Source: an uncultured Oceanobacter sp. (GTDB lineage: Bacteria; Pseudomonadota; Gammaproteobacteria; Pseudomonadales; Oceanobacteraceae). From it: DNA of 64,000 bases. The stretch covers positions 1-64,000 of the forward strand of contig CAJXTI010000009.1 in assembly GCA_913061185.1 (NCBI GenBank), in the 5' to 3' direction. This document shows, one piece after another, positions 49,547-61,284 of the stretch; positions within the stretch are counted from its first letter, which is position 1, and each line of letters begins with the position of its first letter. Under the pieces are notes generated by a model. It made no database searches, was not told the origin of the DNA, and was given only the letters and a program-made list of their open reading frames with translations. The translations under genes and the position numbers were made by a program.

Positions 49547-52500
49547 TTAAACTCTCCCGCCCACACCTTTAAACTTCTCCACAAACGCAGCGATCTTTTG
49601 AAACACGTTCTGTTTTTTAGTCAGGTATTGCGGGTTTAACGGGCTCATCTTAGGCAGAATGGCATTGAGCTCTGTTCCTGCGTCGCTGGCATACTCCCGT
49701 TTAAGAGATGTCGTGATATAGCGCTTCGCGGCTTCGTGATTCAGGTTCTCAGTATTTATCAGCTCTTCTGCCTCACGCTGTTGTTCAACTTGGGCGAAGG
49801 AAAAGAAGGCTTCGATCACGCTGGCCTTCTCACCAATCTGGTCAAGGTCGGTTTGATTAATGAAGTCCACCACTAGGCTTTCTTTAGCGCGGTTGCCAAG
49901 GCTGGCACGGATCACCCGGCGCACTTCGTCAACCAAGTCGGCTTTGCTTTTAGTTTTCTTGTTGTGCTCGAAAATTAGCTCCAGAATGTAATCAAGGTTG
50001 ATCTCTAGTGACTTGAGCAGGTCTACCTCAAACACCACGTCATCCCAGTCAATGGTGGATTTTTCTTTCTCTTCTGCCGATTTTTGGCGACGCTGCCAGT
50101 CACGGATGTCGTTGTAAGTAGAACGGTAATCCTGAATTTTTCGATCAGCTGGCAGGCGTATAGTCTGCAACTCAGCCAGTTTTTCATCATCTAAGTAATG
50201 TTCTGCTTTAAACGCCTCGACCGCTTCTGGGTCGCTCATGTCCACGTTTTGAAGGGCTTTCAAGCTGGCAAACTCATCATAGTTTTGCAGCACATTCTCT
50301 ACGCGCAGGTATTCGCCAAAAAGTTTGGCAAAATCTTTTTTATCGGATTCTTTTTCAATGGCGGCCGGATCAGGAAAGCGCTGTTCCAACTCGCTCACCA
50401 CATCCATAAAGCCGCGCCGCGCTTCACCGGTGACTACATCGGTAAAGCCATCCATGTATTCCTTGTAGCTTTTTTCTAGCACCACGTTTTTGGTATTTTT
50501 ATCGCCAAACAGCGTGATAGCATCCACGGTTGCCTTTTCTAGGTCTCGGAATGTAACAATATTGCCGAAGGTTTTGGTGGCGTCATAAATACGGTTGGTG
50601 CGCGAAAAGGCTTGCATCAAACCGTGGTAACGCAGGTTTTTATCGACGAACAGCGTATTAAGCGTAGGGGCATCAAAGCCGGTGAGGAACATTCCTACTA
50701 CGATCAGCAAATCAATTTCTTTGGTTTTCACCCGCTTGGCCAAATCACGATAGTAATTCTGGAAGCCGTTGCTATCGACACTGAAATTGGTTTTAAAGAA
50801 GGCGTTGTAATCGCCTATCGCCGCGTTTAAAAACTCTTTGGCGCTGCTATTCATGGCCCTATCCATGCCAGACAGATCAAAGCTTTCATCCAGAATGTCA
50901 CCCACCGCATCCTGCTCTTCATTGGCGGCAAAGGAGAAAATGGTGGCGATTTTTAGCGGCTTTTCGCTATTTTTATTGGAAGGGTCAGCCTGCAAACTAT
51001 TCAGCGACTCATAATAGAGCTTAGCGGCATCCACACTGCTCACGGCGAACATGGCATTAAAGCCTTTCGCGTTCGTCTGTAATCTATGGGTCTTCTGACG
51101 ATAGGTGTTCAAAATGTACTGAGAAATTTCGCGAATACGCTCTGGGTGTAACAGCGCCTCTTTGTTTTCAGCGGCCGATAGTTTTTTCTCATCCTGCTCT
51201 GTTTCAATGGCCTTAAATTTGTGGCGCACATCGTTGTAGTCCACCTTGAACTTGAGTACTTTCTCATCGCGTATCGCGTCGGTAATTACATAAGAATGCA
51301 ACTCACGGCCAAATACACTGGCGGTGGTTTCCGCACCTAAAGCGTTGAGCGGGAAGATGGGCGTGCCGGTAAAGCCAAACTGATAGAAGCGTTTGAACTT
51401 CTTGTTCAGGTTTTTCTGCGCTTCACCAAACTGGCTGCGGTGGCATTCATCAAAAATAAACACCACCTGCTTGTTGTAGATGGGCAGGTCGCCTTCGCTC
51501 TTCATCAGGTTGTTAAGCTTTTGGATGGTGGTGACGATGATTTTGTTATCGTTTTTATCCAGATTTTCTTTGAGCTTAGCGGTACTGTCAGAGCCGTTCA
51601 CGCTATCGGGCGAAAAGCGCTGGTATTCTTTCATGGTTTGAAAATCTAAATCTTTTCGATCCACCACAAAAAATACTTTGTCGATAAACTCAAGCTCAGT
51701 GGCCAAGCGAGCCGCTTTAAAGCTGGTTAAGGTTTTACCCGAGCCGGTGGTATGCCAGATAAACCCGCCGCTTTCTGGCTTGCTCCAGGTTTTTGCCTCA
51801 TAAGAGCTTTTCACCTTCCACAAAATACGCTCGGTGGCAGCAATCTGGTAGGGGCGCATCACCAGTAATGTGTCACTCACATCAAACACCGAATAATGCA
51901 GCAACACATTGAGCAGGGTGTGCTTCTGAAAGAAAGTCGCGGTAAAGTCTTTCAGGTCTTTAATCAGGCTGTTATCGGCCTTCGCCCAGTTCATGCTGAA
52001 GTCGAAGCTGTTTTTGTTACGCTGGGTGGTATTGGCAAAATAGCGGCTATCGGTGCCGTTAGAGATAACAAACAACTGCAAGTACTTATACAGCGAATCC
52101 TCGCTGTTAAAGCTCTCTTTGCTGTAACGATGTACTTGGTTAAAGGCTTCACGAATCGCGACGCCACGCTTTTTCAGCTCGATTTGTACCAGCGGTAAGC
52201 CGTTCACCAGAATAGTCACATCGTAACGGTTGGCATGGCTACCCGTTTGTTCAAACTGCTTGATCACCTGCACTTTGTTGCGGGTGATGGTGTTTTTATC
52301 CAGCAGATAAATATTTTTGATGCGGCCATCGTCAAACACAAAGTCGTGAATATAGTCATCGTGAATCTTTCGCGTTTTATCCACGATAGTGTCACTAGGC
52401 TTATCCAGATACGTTTCCACAAAACGCCGCCACTCACCTTCGGCAAATTGCACATTATTGAGCGTTTGCAACTGCTCGCGCACATTGGCCAGCATGGCTT

Positions 52501-52672
52501 GCGGGTTATTCAAACCCGGCAGGAACTCATAGCCCTGGTTTTGCAAATCCTGAATCAGCTCGCGCTCCAAGGCATCTTCGCTCTGGTAGCTCTCGGCCAC
52601 TTTCCAATCTTTGTTGTATTTATCCAGAACGATAAAGTTGTTGGATTCTGCGATGGTTTTGTAATTGATCAT
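49547..52672 (-). CDS. hsdR: Type I restriction enzyme, HsdR subunit
   Basis: Motor and nuclease subunit, 1041 residues, the size of EcoR124-type (IC family) HsdR. The nuclease domain has the E-x-K of [12 protein letters not shown] (Glu near 165). The SF2 translocase has Walker [12 protein letters not shown] (near 309), [20 protein letters not shown] and [14 protein letters not shown] helical C-terminal domain follows. Overlaps the Fic gene by four bases and is last in the hsdM-hsdS-fic-hsdR operon. All motifs intact, so it should be active. Confidence 0.95.
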   Translation of the reverse strand: MINYKTIAESNNFIVLDKYNKDWKVAESYQSEDALERELIQDLQNQGYEFLPGLNNPQAMLANVREQLQTLNNVQFAEGEWRRFVETYLDKPSDTIVDKTRKIHDDYIHDFVFDDGRIKNIYLLDKNTITRNKVQVIKQFEQTGSHANRYDVTILVNGLPLVQIELKKRGVAIREAFNQVHRYSKESFNSEDSLYKYLQLFVISNGTDSRYFANTTQRNKNSFDFSMNWAKADNSLIKDLKDFTATFFQKHTLLNVLLHYSVFDVSDTLLVMRPYQIAATERILWKVKSSYEAKTWSKPESGGFIWHTTGSGKTLTSFKAARLATELEFIDKVFFVVDRKDLDFQTMKEYQRFSPDSVNGSDSTAKLKENLDKNDNKIIVTTIQKLNNLMKSEGDLPIYNKQVVFIFDECHRSQFGEAQKNLNKKFKRFYQFGFTGTPIFPLNALGAETTASVFGRELHSYVITDAIRDEKVLKFKVDYNDVRHKFKAIETEQDEKKLSAAENKEALLHPERIREISQYILNTYRQKTHRLQTNAKGFNAMFAVSSVDAAKLYYESLNSLQADPSNKNSEKPLKIATIFSFAANEEQDAVGDILDESFDLSGMDRAMNSSAKEFLNAAIGDYNAFFKTNFSVDSNGFQNYYRDLAKRVKTKEIDLLIVVGMFLTGFDAPTLNTLFVDKNLRYHGLMQAFSRTNRIYDATKTFGNIVTFRDLEKATVDAITLFGDKNTKNVVLEKSYKEYMDGFTDVVTGEARRGFMDVVSELEQRFPDPAAIEKESDKKDFAKLFGEYLRVENVLQNYDEFASLKALQNVDMSDPEAVEAFKAEHYLDDEKLAELQTIRLPADRKIQDYRSTYNDIRDWQRRQKSAEEKEKSTIDWDDVVFEVDLLKSLEINLDYILELIFEHNKKTKSKADLVDEVRRVIRASLGNRAKESLVVDFINQTDLDQIGEKASVIEAFFSFAQVEQQREAEELINTENLNHEAAKRYITTSLKREYASDAGTELNAILPKMSPLNPQYLTKKQNVFQKIAAFVEKFKGVGGRV

Positions 52673-53664
52673 AGGTGAACTTCCCAGTGGCCCGTTTTCT
52701 TAGCACCAATCCGTTTTACTAACGTTTGTTCTTTAAGCTTTTTGATTCTGCGCTCAATGGTACTGATCGCCTTACCCGTTTGTTCAGCCAACACCGCATT
52801 GGTGATGGTCGGGTCTATTCTCATAAGTTCGAGGATGGCCTGATCAAGAGGCGATAATTTTAAACCCGCATTTAAACCCGCATTTAAACCCGCATTTTTA
52901 ATGGGCTGTGACGAACCTTCCTCGATGGCATCCCGTATCATTTGCAGCATAAATTCGATAAATAGCGAACAATCGGTTTTGGCGGTGCTGCTGCGGATGG
53001 CTAGGTAATATGCCTGCTGATGCTGATGCACCAGGCTTTCAACAGGGATATTGATAAAGACAGGCTGCCACTGCGACAGAATCAGCGTTTGCCACAACCG
53101 CCCCATACGGCCATTACCATCTGAGAAGGGATGGATAAACTCAAATTCGTAATGAAAAACGCAACTAGCAATTAGAGGATGAATGTCCGTATCGCTCAGC
53201 CAAGCCAGCAGTTCCTGCATCAGCTTGGGTACACGCTCCGCTTGCGGCGCCATATGCACCACCTGATCGCCCGACATCACACCAACGCCCTGACTGCGGT
53301 ATCTGCCTGCTTCTTCAATCAAGCCTTTCATCAAAAGCCGGTGGGCGGCCAACAGATCCTTGTTATCAGCGGGCTGCCAGGTGCTGATAGCCTCATACGC
53401 CGCAATAGCATTCTGCGCCTCCAACACCTCTTTGGGCGGCGCAATCACACGCTTACCATTAAGAATCGCGGTGATTTGCGCTTGTGACAGGGTATTGCCT
53501 TCAATCGCCAACGAGCCCTGCACCGTACGCATACGGTTCACCTTGCGCAGACGCAGCAGCTGCTCCTGTTCGAACTCAGCGCTTAAACGACCGACAGCCT
53601 GACTGATCTCGGCCACCCGATTGAGAATGTCAGTAGTGATGGTGAACGGCGGTTGATAGCTCAT
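52669..53664 (-). CDS. Fic-family AMPylase embedded in the restriction operon
   Basis: 331 residues from [11 protein letters not shown]; an upstream start at 53685 would overlap hsdS by 20 bp. Fic core [12 protein letters not shown] (178-189) is complete. An inhibitory alpha-helix motif SLAIEGN (51-57) lies N-terminal to it, making this a class II, self-inhibited Fic protein. The C-terminal winged helix (about 275-331) suggests DNA binding. Linker contains three perfect N-A-G-L repeats. Fic proteins transfer AMP or other nucleotides to target hydroxyls. The gene occupies the same place (between hsdS and hsdR) as the anticodon nuclease PrrC in EcoprrI, hinting at a linked defence or regulatory role; this is inference. 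Confidence 0.9.
   Translation of the reverse strand: MSYQPPFTITTDILNRVAEISQAVGRLSAEFEQEQLLRLRKVNRMRTVQGSLAIEGNTLSQAQITAILNGKRVIAPPKEVLEAQNAIAAYEAISTWQPADNKDLLAAHRLLMKGLIEEAGRYRSQGVGVMSGDQVVHMAPQAERVPKLMQELLAWLSDTDIHPLIASCVFHYEFEFIHPFSDGNGRMGRLWQTLILSQWQPVFINIPVESLVHQHQQAYYLAIRSSTAKTDCSLFIEFMLQMIRDAIEEGSSQPIKNAGLNAGLNAGLKLSPLDQAILELMRIDPTITNAVLAEQTGKAISTIERRIKKLKEQTLVKRIGAKKTGHWEVHL
52859..52894 (-). repeat. 12-bp perfect tandem repeat x3 in fic
   Basis: TTTAAACCCGCA three times without mismatch, in frame, giving N-A-G-L x3 between the Fic core and the winged helix. Confidence 0.95.
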
Positions 53665-53665
53665 A

Positions 53666-54783
53666 TCAGGCCGCCACCTCTGCATCTGGCTTGGGGAAAC
53701 TCAGCAGCAAATCGCGGTAATATTCGTATTGTTGTTGGCGCAAGGCAATTTCGCGGGGTAGGCCTTCGGTGATTGAGTTAGCTAAAGCATCGAACTTATC
53801 AAGAATGGTAACGATACGTTTTTGCTCTTCTGGCGGGGGTACAGGAATTATCATTGCTTTCAATTGGCCTCCTGTAAGCAGTGGCTGACCAGCCCCCTTC
53901 GTAAAACGGTTTAAATTCAAATTCACTAGATAGTAATACAAGTACTTCAAGCTAATATTTTCTTTTATTTTAAGTATCAGTGTGTTGTCTGAAACATCGT
54001 ATTTGCCGTCGGCAATATTGACACGCCCCGCATTAGCACCAACTCTTGCTACCAAAATCTGTTCAACCTCATAGATTTTATTATCTGTTCTTCCAATAAT
54101 CCCCGTTGAACCATAAACAGGAAACTCACCGGCCTCTGATTTGTCTTTATTTTTTCCGGATGAAATGCTTTCACACACCTCCCCCAAAGCCTTCCACTCC
54201 ACTTGCCCCTCTTCAAAACTCAACAACTGGTCTCGGTAGTAGTTGTATTGTTTTTTGCGGGCGGTCAGCTCGGTGGTCAGCTCGGTGGTCAGCTCGGTGG
54301 TCAGCTCGGTGAAGGTGTCCAGAATACGGACGATTTCTTCTTGGATTTCTAGCGATTTTTCGGGGTTTTCTGGGCAGGGAATGGGGATTAATGTCTCTTT
54401 CGCTGAAGACCAATGTCGTTTGTAACTTAACTCCTTTTTGTAAAAATTTTGGAAAGAGTAATAAATGTACTTAGCGCTGGCAGAAATAGACCTAAGGATT
54501 TTTAGCCCATCAGCACCTTGAACAAAAGAAAAATCAACATATTTTATATGCTCAGAGTGGTCGCCAAAAATTATGTATTCACCAGTTACAACAGGAGTTA
54601 CATCTTCATCGGTGTAAGCAGCAATGAACTTTATACCTTGGTCTATAATGGGGAACCTTCCCGTATCACAATAGGCTCCGCTTTTGAGCTTCGAAGGTGC
54701 CGTTACTGTTTTAATTTCTGTCCCTAGCGCCTTCCACTCCACCTCAATCCCATCCAGCAACTTTTCCAAATAACTTAAGGTGC

Positions 54784-54787
<4 letters not shown>
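53666..54787 (-). CDS. hsdS: Type I restriction enzyme, specificity subunit HsdS
   Basis: 373 residues with two target recognition domains. Each half opens with the same EVEWKALG-type segment (near 15 and 197) and ends in a similar R-(K/Q)-x-QYxYYRDxLLSF helix, the internal symmetry of HsdS. Between the halves, residues about 160-175 are four exact T-E-L-T units from 12-bp repeats. In EcoR124I the equivalent TAEL repeats (two or three) set the spacer length of the split recognition site. The DNA target cannot be predicted from the sequence. Overlaps hsdM by four bases. Confidence 0.93.
54263..54310 (-). repeat. 12-bp perfect tandem repeat x4 in hsdS spacer
   Basis: GGTCAGCTCGGT four times without mismatch, in frame. 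Copy-number change by slippage would alter the distance between the two recognition domains. Confidence 0.96.
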
Positions 54788-56355
<1,568 letters not shown>

Positions 56356-56376
56356 GGTGGTGTTCCTGTTTTGTTT

Positions 56377-56400
56377 CTTGGTATTAGTCTTGGTATTAGT
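56377..56400. repeat. 12-bp direct repeat upstream of hsdM
   Basis: CTTGGTATTAGT twice in tandem, 22 bp upstream of the hsdM start on the minus strand, so within the likely leader or promoter of the restriction operon. Confidence 0.9.
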
Positions 56401-56477
56401 CGTTTACTGGATGTCGTTAACGTCTATTAAATGATCTTTATCGTTTAACGGGCCACCCTGTTTATTTTTGTGTAAGT

Positions 56478-56681
56478 TTATTGTGGTGTCAGCTCAAGTA
56501 GGTCGCCTACCTGGCATTCAAACAGCAGGCACAGCTTCTCAATGGCTTCCAGATCGACTTTCTGGGCCGTTTCCTTATAAAGCAGGGTCACCGTGGCGCG
56601 GCTCAAGTCCGTTTCTCTGGCAACGTCGGCAATACGCATCTTGTGTTCGCCCATCATGCGGGCAAGATGGCAGCGGATCAT
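56478..56681 (-). CDS. XRE-family transcriptional regulator
   Basis: 67 residues, a single helix-turn-helix (RIADVARETDLSRATVTLLYKE) and C-terminal dimerisation part (LEAIEKLCLLFECQVGDLLE), as in many stand-alone Cro/C1-type regulators. Starts MIRCHLARMMGEHK with AAGG eight to nine bases upstream. Lies 122 bp upstream of hsdM on the same strand and is the likely local regulator, in the manner of restriction-modification controller proteins. This is inferred from position. Confidence 0.85.
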   Translation of the reverse strand: MIRCHLARMMGEHKMRIADVARETDLSRATVTLLYKETAQKVDLEAIEKLCLLFECQVGDLLELTPQ

Positions 56682-56885
56682 GGCTTTACCTTTAGCAGTT
56701 TGGTTTTAGAAGTAACACCGAAGCATACCACTAATTTTAAGTTTATGTATCATTTTGTGAGTTAAAATCAAACTATTTAAGGCTGAAAGACCCCTGACTT
56801 TGCTCACTGGCAATTGAGCACGGAGCCGTTGGTTTTCTAAGGCAATCTCCAGAATGCATGCCTGAGCGTCTAGCAATTGGCTTAG

Positions 56886-57476
56886 CGCCTTATCGCGCTG
56901 CACCTCCAGTGCCTTCTGGTGCAAGGGCTCTTGCCGGGTAAACAACCTTTCTACAAGCTGGCATCCAATGGCATCAGTACCCAGATGCTGCGCAATATGG
57001 TGCAGCAACTGGGTTACTCAAATACTCATTTTGGTGCAGCCGATACCGAGGGACAGGCACTGCAACAGGCATTGGCGGCGTTATTACAACCCGCGCTGAA
57101 TCTGCAACAACCAGCGCCTTCGTCGCTACGCGCCCTGGCAGAACAGCACATTATCCGCCTGTTGCAGGATCACCAGTTATCGCCGGAACGACTGGCCGAT
57201 GAAATGAACATTTCCCGTCGCACGCTGTATCGTTTGTTTGAATCGGAAGGTAGCAGCATCTCGCACCATATCCTGCTGCTGAGACTGGATCGCTGTAGCG
57301 CAGAACTGGAGTGCCAGGAAGACTCTGCACTGTCGATTACCGACATTGCTTTCAAGTGGGGGTTTTCAGATGTGTCGCAATTTTCGCGCGCATTCAAACG
57401 CCAACGGGGCGTCTCACCGAGGGAGTATCGCCAACAATTACGTCAACCGGGCCTCCTGCCCGTTTTTTCTGTTTAA
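56886..57476 (+). pseudogene. AraC-family regulator lacking its N-terminal domain
   Basis: Only the C-terminal ~190 residues remain: a short linker and the two helix-turn-helix motifs (LSPERLADEMNISRRTLYRLF and LSITDIAFKWGFSDVSQFSRAFKRQRGVSPREY). The frame is closed by TAG at 56883-56885 and no Met-start sensor domain precedes it. AraC regulators of this kind are normally ~320 residues with an N-terminal ligand domain. The break coincides with the right edge of the restriction island. It may once have controlled the catabolic cluster that follows. A short DNA-binding product from GTG 56919 is possible. Confidence 0.75.
57448..57468 (+). terminator. Rho-independent terminator at the end of the AraC fragment
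   Basis: CGGGC / GCCCG stem, 5-base loop, T6. It overlaps the last codons of the AraC frame, which ends at 57476. Confidence 0.8.
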
Positions 57477-57523
57477 GGCGCAGAGTAAACCGCTGACTGA
57501 CAGCCCCATAATCCCGTCTGACG

Positions 57524-58699
57524 TCAGACGTTACTGTGCAGCCAGTGTTTATCCAGCGCAGCGATACCGGTACAGCCCATCAGGTTCAGACATCGAACCA
57601 GCTCTTGATCCAGAATATCCAGCACCCGGCCCGCACCAGAGGCACCGCCAGCGGCAACGCCATACAGCGTGGCGCGAGCCAGCAACACCCCTTCCGCACC
57701 CAGCGCCAGCGCCTTGACGATATCCGCACCGCGCCGAATACCACTGTCCAGCAACAGGCTGATTTTCCCTTTTGCCAGCGGGGCGATACGCGCCAGCGCT
57801 TCCAGGCTGGAACAGACCCCGTCCAGTTGACGGCCACCGTGATTACTGATCACCAGTCCATCCAGACCCAAGGCGATCGCCGCCAGGGCATCGTCTGGAT
57901 GCATGACTCCTTTGAGGATTATTTTACCGGGCCAGCGGGCACGAATGGCTGCCAGTCGAGTCCAGTCGAGTCGGGTATCCAGTTGCTCCGCAATAAATTG
58001 CATGGCCCCCAGCGCGGTGCGTTCGCCCTCGGGTAAATAAGGATCCAGGTTCCCCATGGTCGGCAATCCGCCGGGCACCATCACCCGCCACAACCAGCCC
58101 GGATGCGCTAGCACATCCAGCTTGTTGCGCAAGGTCAGATCACGCGGACTGGCAAAATTGCGCCGATCCCATTCACGATTCCCCACCACCAGCGCATCAC
58201 TGGTGACCACCAGCGTTGAGCAGCCGCTACGAATGGCACGATCCAGTAAATCTTTTTCCAGCTCCGGGGCTTTCAGTGCGTACAGCTGAAACCAGAGATC
58301 GACGTCCGGCACCTGCGCCCGAACATCTTCCATGGAAGCATTGGCAACCGTACTGAGGGTAAAGGGAATGCCCTGTGCAGCAGCAGTCCGTGCCAGTTCG
58401 ATATCGGCACCGGGCCATAACATGCCGTTAAAACCACTGGGACCAATAGCCATCGGCAAGCGGCTGGGAGTGCCCACCAAAGTGGTTGCCAGTTCCGGTG
58501 GATCATTAGGCACCAGCGTCCGGCCTTGCAGCTCATAACGGCTGAAGATCGCCCGATTACGCTGCAGGGTCATTTCGTCTTCCGCCCCGCCCTGCAGGTA
58601 TTCCCAGGCAAAACCCGGCAGCCGATGGCGCGCCAGGTTGGCCATTTCAGCAACACTGAGAATACGTTGCATATCGCAACCACGGTAATATCGTCGCAT
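57524..58699 (-). CDS. FMN-dependent alpha-hydroxyacid dehydrogenase (lactate/mandelate type)
   Basis: 391 residues of the LldD/MdlB/glycolate oxidase family. The catalytic SNHGGRQLDG (His and Arg) is near 290 and FMN-binding DSGIRRGADIVKALALGAEGV near 325; N-terminal GFAWEYLQGGAEDE is typical. It oxidises an (S)-2-hydroxyacid to the 2-oxoacid. Start 58699 has AGGA nine bases upstream; a shorter start at 58672 (MQRILSVAEM) is possible. Its place at the end of an aromatic cluster suggests mandelate-like rather than lactate substrates, but this is only context. Confidence 0.87.
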   Translation of the reverse strand: MRRYYRGCDMQRILSVAEMANLARHRLPGFAWEYLQGGAEDEMTLQRNRAIFSRYELQGRTLVPNDPPELATTLVGTPSRLPMAIGPSGFNGMLWPGADIELARTAAAQGIPFTLSTVANASMEDVRAQVPDVDLWFQLYALKAPELEKDLLDRAIRSGCSTLVVTSDALVVGNREWDRRNFASPRDLTLRNKLDVLAHPGWLWRVMVPGGLPTMGNLDPYLPEGERTALGAMQFIAEQLDTRLDWTRLAAIRARWPGKIILKGVMHPDDALAAIALGLDGLVISNHGGRQLDGVCSSLEALARIAPLAKGKISLLLDSGIRRGADIVKALALGAEGVLLARATLYGVAAGGASGAGRVLDILDQELVRCLNLMGCTGIAALDKHWLHSNV

Positions 58700-58813
58700 A
58701 TCCGGTTTCCTGTCTGTCTGGTTGCACCATCAACCCGCTGCGCCATCCATTATCGGTTACAGCGGTTGCGTTCTTTTCTTTATCAACGCCCGGCGGATGA
58801 TTTGCAACGTCGG

Positions 58814-59800
58814 CTACTGCGTTGCTAGCCGCGCCGCAGACACCGGCTCTTCAAGTTTGAAAACCTGCGTAAAAAACTGCGGCAGCTTGAGACGTACATC
58901 GTTTGCAGCGGCGGCGTTATAAGCCCACGGCCCCGCTGGCTGGACACAGTCGTCTTCCATACGGAATACCCTGCCGGTTTCCTGATTCAGCAAGATACCC
59001 TTGACCCCCTCGCGGATCGTACAGCCGCGTAACGAATGCTCCAAACCGCTTCGAACCTTGTCCGACCGGATCAGATCAAACGCGTGTCCAGCATCTGGAT
59101 AACTGGTGATCTGAATATTGCCACCCGTCCCGGCACTACGACTGACGTAATGACGGCAGTTGTCGGCAGCATTCACCTGGTCGTCTGCGCCATGGTAGAT
59201 CCGGATCGGAGCCTCGATCAGCACCTCATCTTCACGGTACTGAAAGCTGCAATCCGGATAAAACGAGGCAATCGCAGCAAACGACAGATCCGCCTGGCCA
59301 TACAAGGATTGCATGCGCTTCATGCCAGCATACAAGGCAGCCTGACCGGATTGAGTGAAGCCGATCAGACCGATACGCTTGCGGTCGATACCAGGGTGTT
59401 GTGCCAGCTGTGCAAGAGCAGCATAGGCATCCCGAATCAGCGCCATCCGACGCAGGCTGGAGCTGGATTCGATCCGACCGTTGGTACTGTCGACCATAAA
59501 GGTGCCAATACCGCGCTGGTTCAGCAGCTCAACCCAGTCTTGCAGTTCATAGGTGTAACCACTGGCACCGTACAACAGAATAACCACCGGATTATTTTTA
59601 CCCGCTGGTAGTTTCAGAGCACCAACAATACCGGCACTCTCACCGCCCTTGCCGCGCAGCAATTGCTGGTCGGACATGGTAACGGTGTTGAACGTTATTA
59701 TCTGGGAAGAAACCGCTGCCCGGACACTGGTCGCAGATAAAAACAACCAGCCCAGCAGTACTGCAAGCAAGCATAAACGCCTGGTAATTAACATAATCAT
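58814..59800 (-). CDS. Secreted alpha/beta hydrolase (dienelactone hydrolase-like)
   Basis: 328 residues with a signal peptide (LITRRLCLLAVLLGWLFLSATSVRA). The fold shows VVILLYGASGYTYELQDWVELL with the oxyanion strand, IGLIGFTQSGQAALYAG at the nucleophile elbow, IYHGADDQV (acid Asp) and DAGHAFD (His). The elbow is unusual: G-F-T-Q-S replaces the expected G-x-S-x-G, so Thr sits at the usual Ser position, or the Ser is shifted by two. Sits 57 bp downstream of the porin gene. Substrate unknown, probably an ester or lactone in the periplasm. Confidence 0.82.
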   Translation of the reverse strand: MIMLITRRLCLLAVLLGWLFLSATSVRAAVSSQIITFNTVTMSDQQLLRGKGGESAGIVGALKLPAGKNNPVVILLYGASGYTYELQDWVELLNQRGIGTFMVDSTNGRIESSSSLRRMALIRDAYAALAQLAQHPGIDRKRIGLIGFTQSGQAALYAGMKRMQSLYGQADLSFAAIASFYPDCSFQYREDEVLIEAPIRIYHGADDQVNAADNCRHYVSRSAGTGGNIQITSYPDAGHAFDLIRSDKVRSGLEHSLRGCTIREGVKGILLNQETGRVFRMEDDCVQPAGPWAYNAAAANDVRLKLPQFFTQVFKLEEPVSAARLATQ

Positions 59801-59813
59801 AGCTGTTCACCAC

Positions 59814-59850
59814 CGTCGGGCTGCCTCTGATTGCCATCGACAGCCCGACG
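59814..59850 (-). other. Stem-loop between porin and hydrolase genes
   Basis: Perfect 10-bp inverted repeat (CGTCGGGCTG / CAGCCCGACG) with a 17-base loop in the 57-bp gap. No T-run; may cap the porin transcript or reduce read-through. Confidence 0.55.
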
Positions 59851-59857
59851 TCAAGAC

Positions 59858-61084
59858 TCAGAAGTTAACGGTATAAGTGGTAGTGACGCGATATTCATCG
59901 TACCCAGAGGTAAAGCTGCGATCGATAAAGTTGCCACGCACATCAAAGGTCAGGCCCTTGAGTGATCCTTGCTGCAAGCTATAGGTCACATACAGGTTCT
60001 TCTCGGTTTCATTCTCGTCCGTCAGGCCGCCGACATCGATATCGGTACCCTTGATCATGCGCGCGAAAATCTTCAGGCCGGGCAAGGTGTCTTTGGCGTT
60101 ATACATGTACACCAGACCCAGTGATTTTTCGTCCGGGCGCACAAACGCCAGGTTCGACCACTGCACCAGATATGGCTGCGGGATATAACCATTGAGGGTC
60201 GGGAAGAACTTGTCGTTGTTCATCTTCTGATAGTTAATCATCACCGCGTGATTACCCATGCTCAACGACTCTCGTACACCAAATGCCTGGGTATCGTATT
60301 CGCCATTGCGAGCTTCACCGTCATCGCTGACGCGGAACAAACGCACGTCGGTGCGCGAACCGACATCACCCAAACGAGTTTTATAGGTCAGACCAGCATA
60401 CTGCTGCTTGTAGTAGTCGTTGAGCTTGCCCAGAAAGTAGGTGACATTCAGCGCCGTGGTGACGTCATAACTGGCACCCAAAAAGTCCAGGCCATCGGAT
60501 CGCTTGTCATCGTTGCCACGAAAAATTGACATGCCTTCCTTGTCCGATGATTCGCGAGTGACGACTTCCCAATAACGACCGGCCGTCAACGCCAGGCCAT
60601 CAATCTCTTTTGATTGCAGCATCGCACCTTCATAAATGGTATCCAGCTGGCGACTGGTATCATCCCAGGCAATCGGCAGGTGTGGTCGATGATCCCCGAC
60701 GGTCAATTCGGTTTTGGAATATTTTGCCTTGAAGGTGGCACCGCTGCGGCCGTAGGTATCCGGTGCTTCGCCATCGGCATGAATCGGCACTGAGCCGTCA
60801 TCACCATCGGCACTGATGATGTACGCCAACTGCGAAGACGCATCCAGACCAACCTGGATACGGGTATCGGTATACCCGGAGCTGTACTGCAAATCGGCAG
60901 CCTGGGACTAGCTGCCCACATCGTCGGCAGCGGTATCGTAGCTGCGCGTCAGATAGAAGTTTTTCAGGTCGAGTTTGACCTTGCCATCCGCAACAAAGTC
61001 AGCCAATGCGGTTGTTGGCAAGGCCAGCCCCGTCAAGGCTGACAGTACTATTCCGGTTTTACACAAATTGCACTTCATCATCAT
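59858..61084 (-). pseudogene. OprD-family outer-membrane porin interrupted by an amber codon
   Basis: The gene starts at 61084 (MMMKCNLCK, AAGGA six bases upstream) with a signal peptide ending ALPTTALA. Codon 59 is TAG (60908-60910), between YDTAADDVGS and SQAAD. The frame then continues cleanly for 350 codons to a C-terminal Phe (YRVTTTYTVNF), giving 408 sense codons, the usual OprD/BenF length. Mature part shows OprD features: KNFYLTRSY, GRSGATFKAKYSKTELTVGD, AGRYWEVVTRESSD, KSLGLVYMYNAKD. Only one base change breaks it, so it may be a recent nonsense mutation, a sequencing error, or suppressed. Intact relatives import aromatic acids. Confidence 0.85.
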
Positions 61085-61284
61085 TGTTTCCTTCTGCTCT
61101 ACATTGAGTACCAGTCATACCTGGCGTAACTTGATGCCGGCTTGCATGTGCTCACCGGCGTTCTCGCCTGGTAACAAGACGCCATGCGCCCTGTTGCCCC
61201 CGTCTACCGACGCAGTCAAATCCATGCTGCGTTCTTGTTATTGGTTACTCTGGTGCCACGCAAAAAATCATCTGCTGAAGTGAT

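Noticed and set aside
56706-57008. 100-codon minus-strand ORF spanning the island edge, with a coiled-coil-like segment
   Set aside because: Overlaps the AraC remnant on the other strand and reads into AT-rich spacer; I could not tie it to any transposase or other family.
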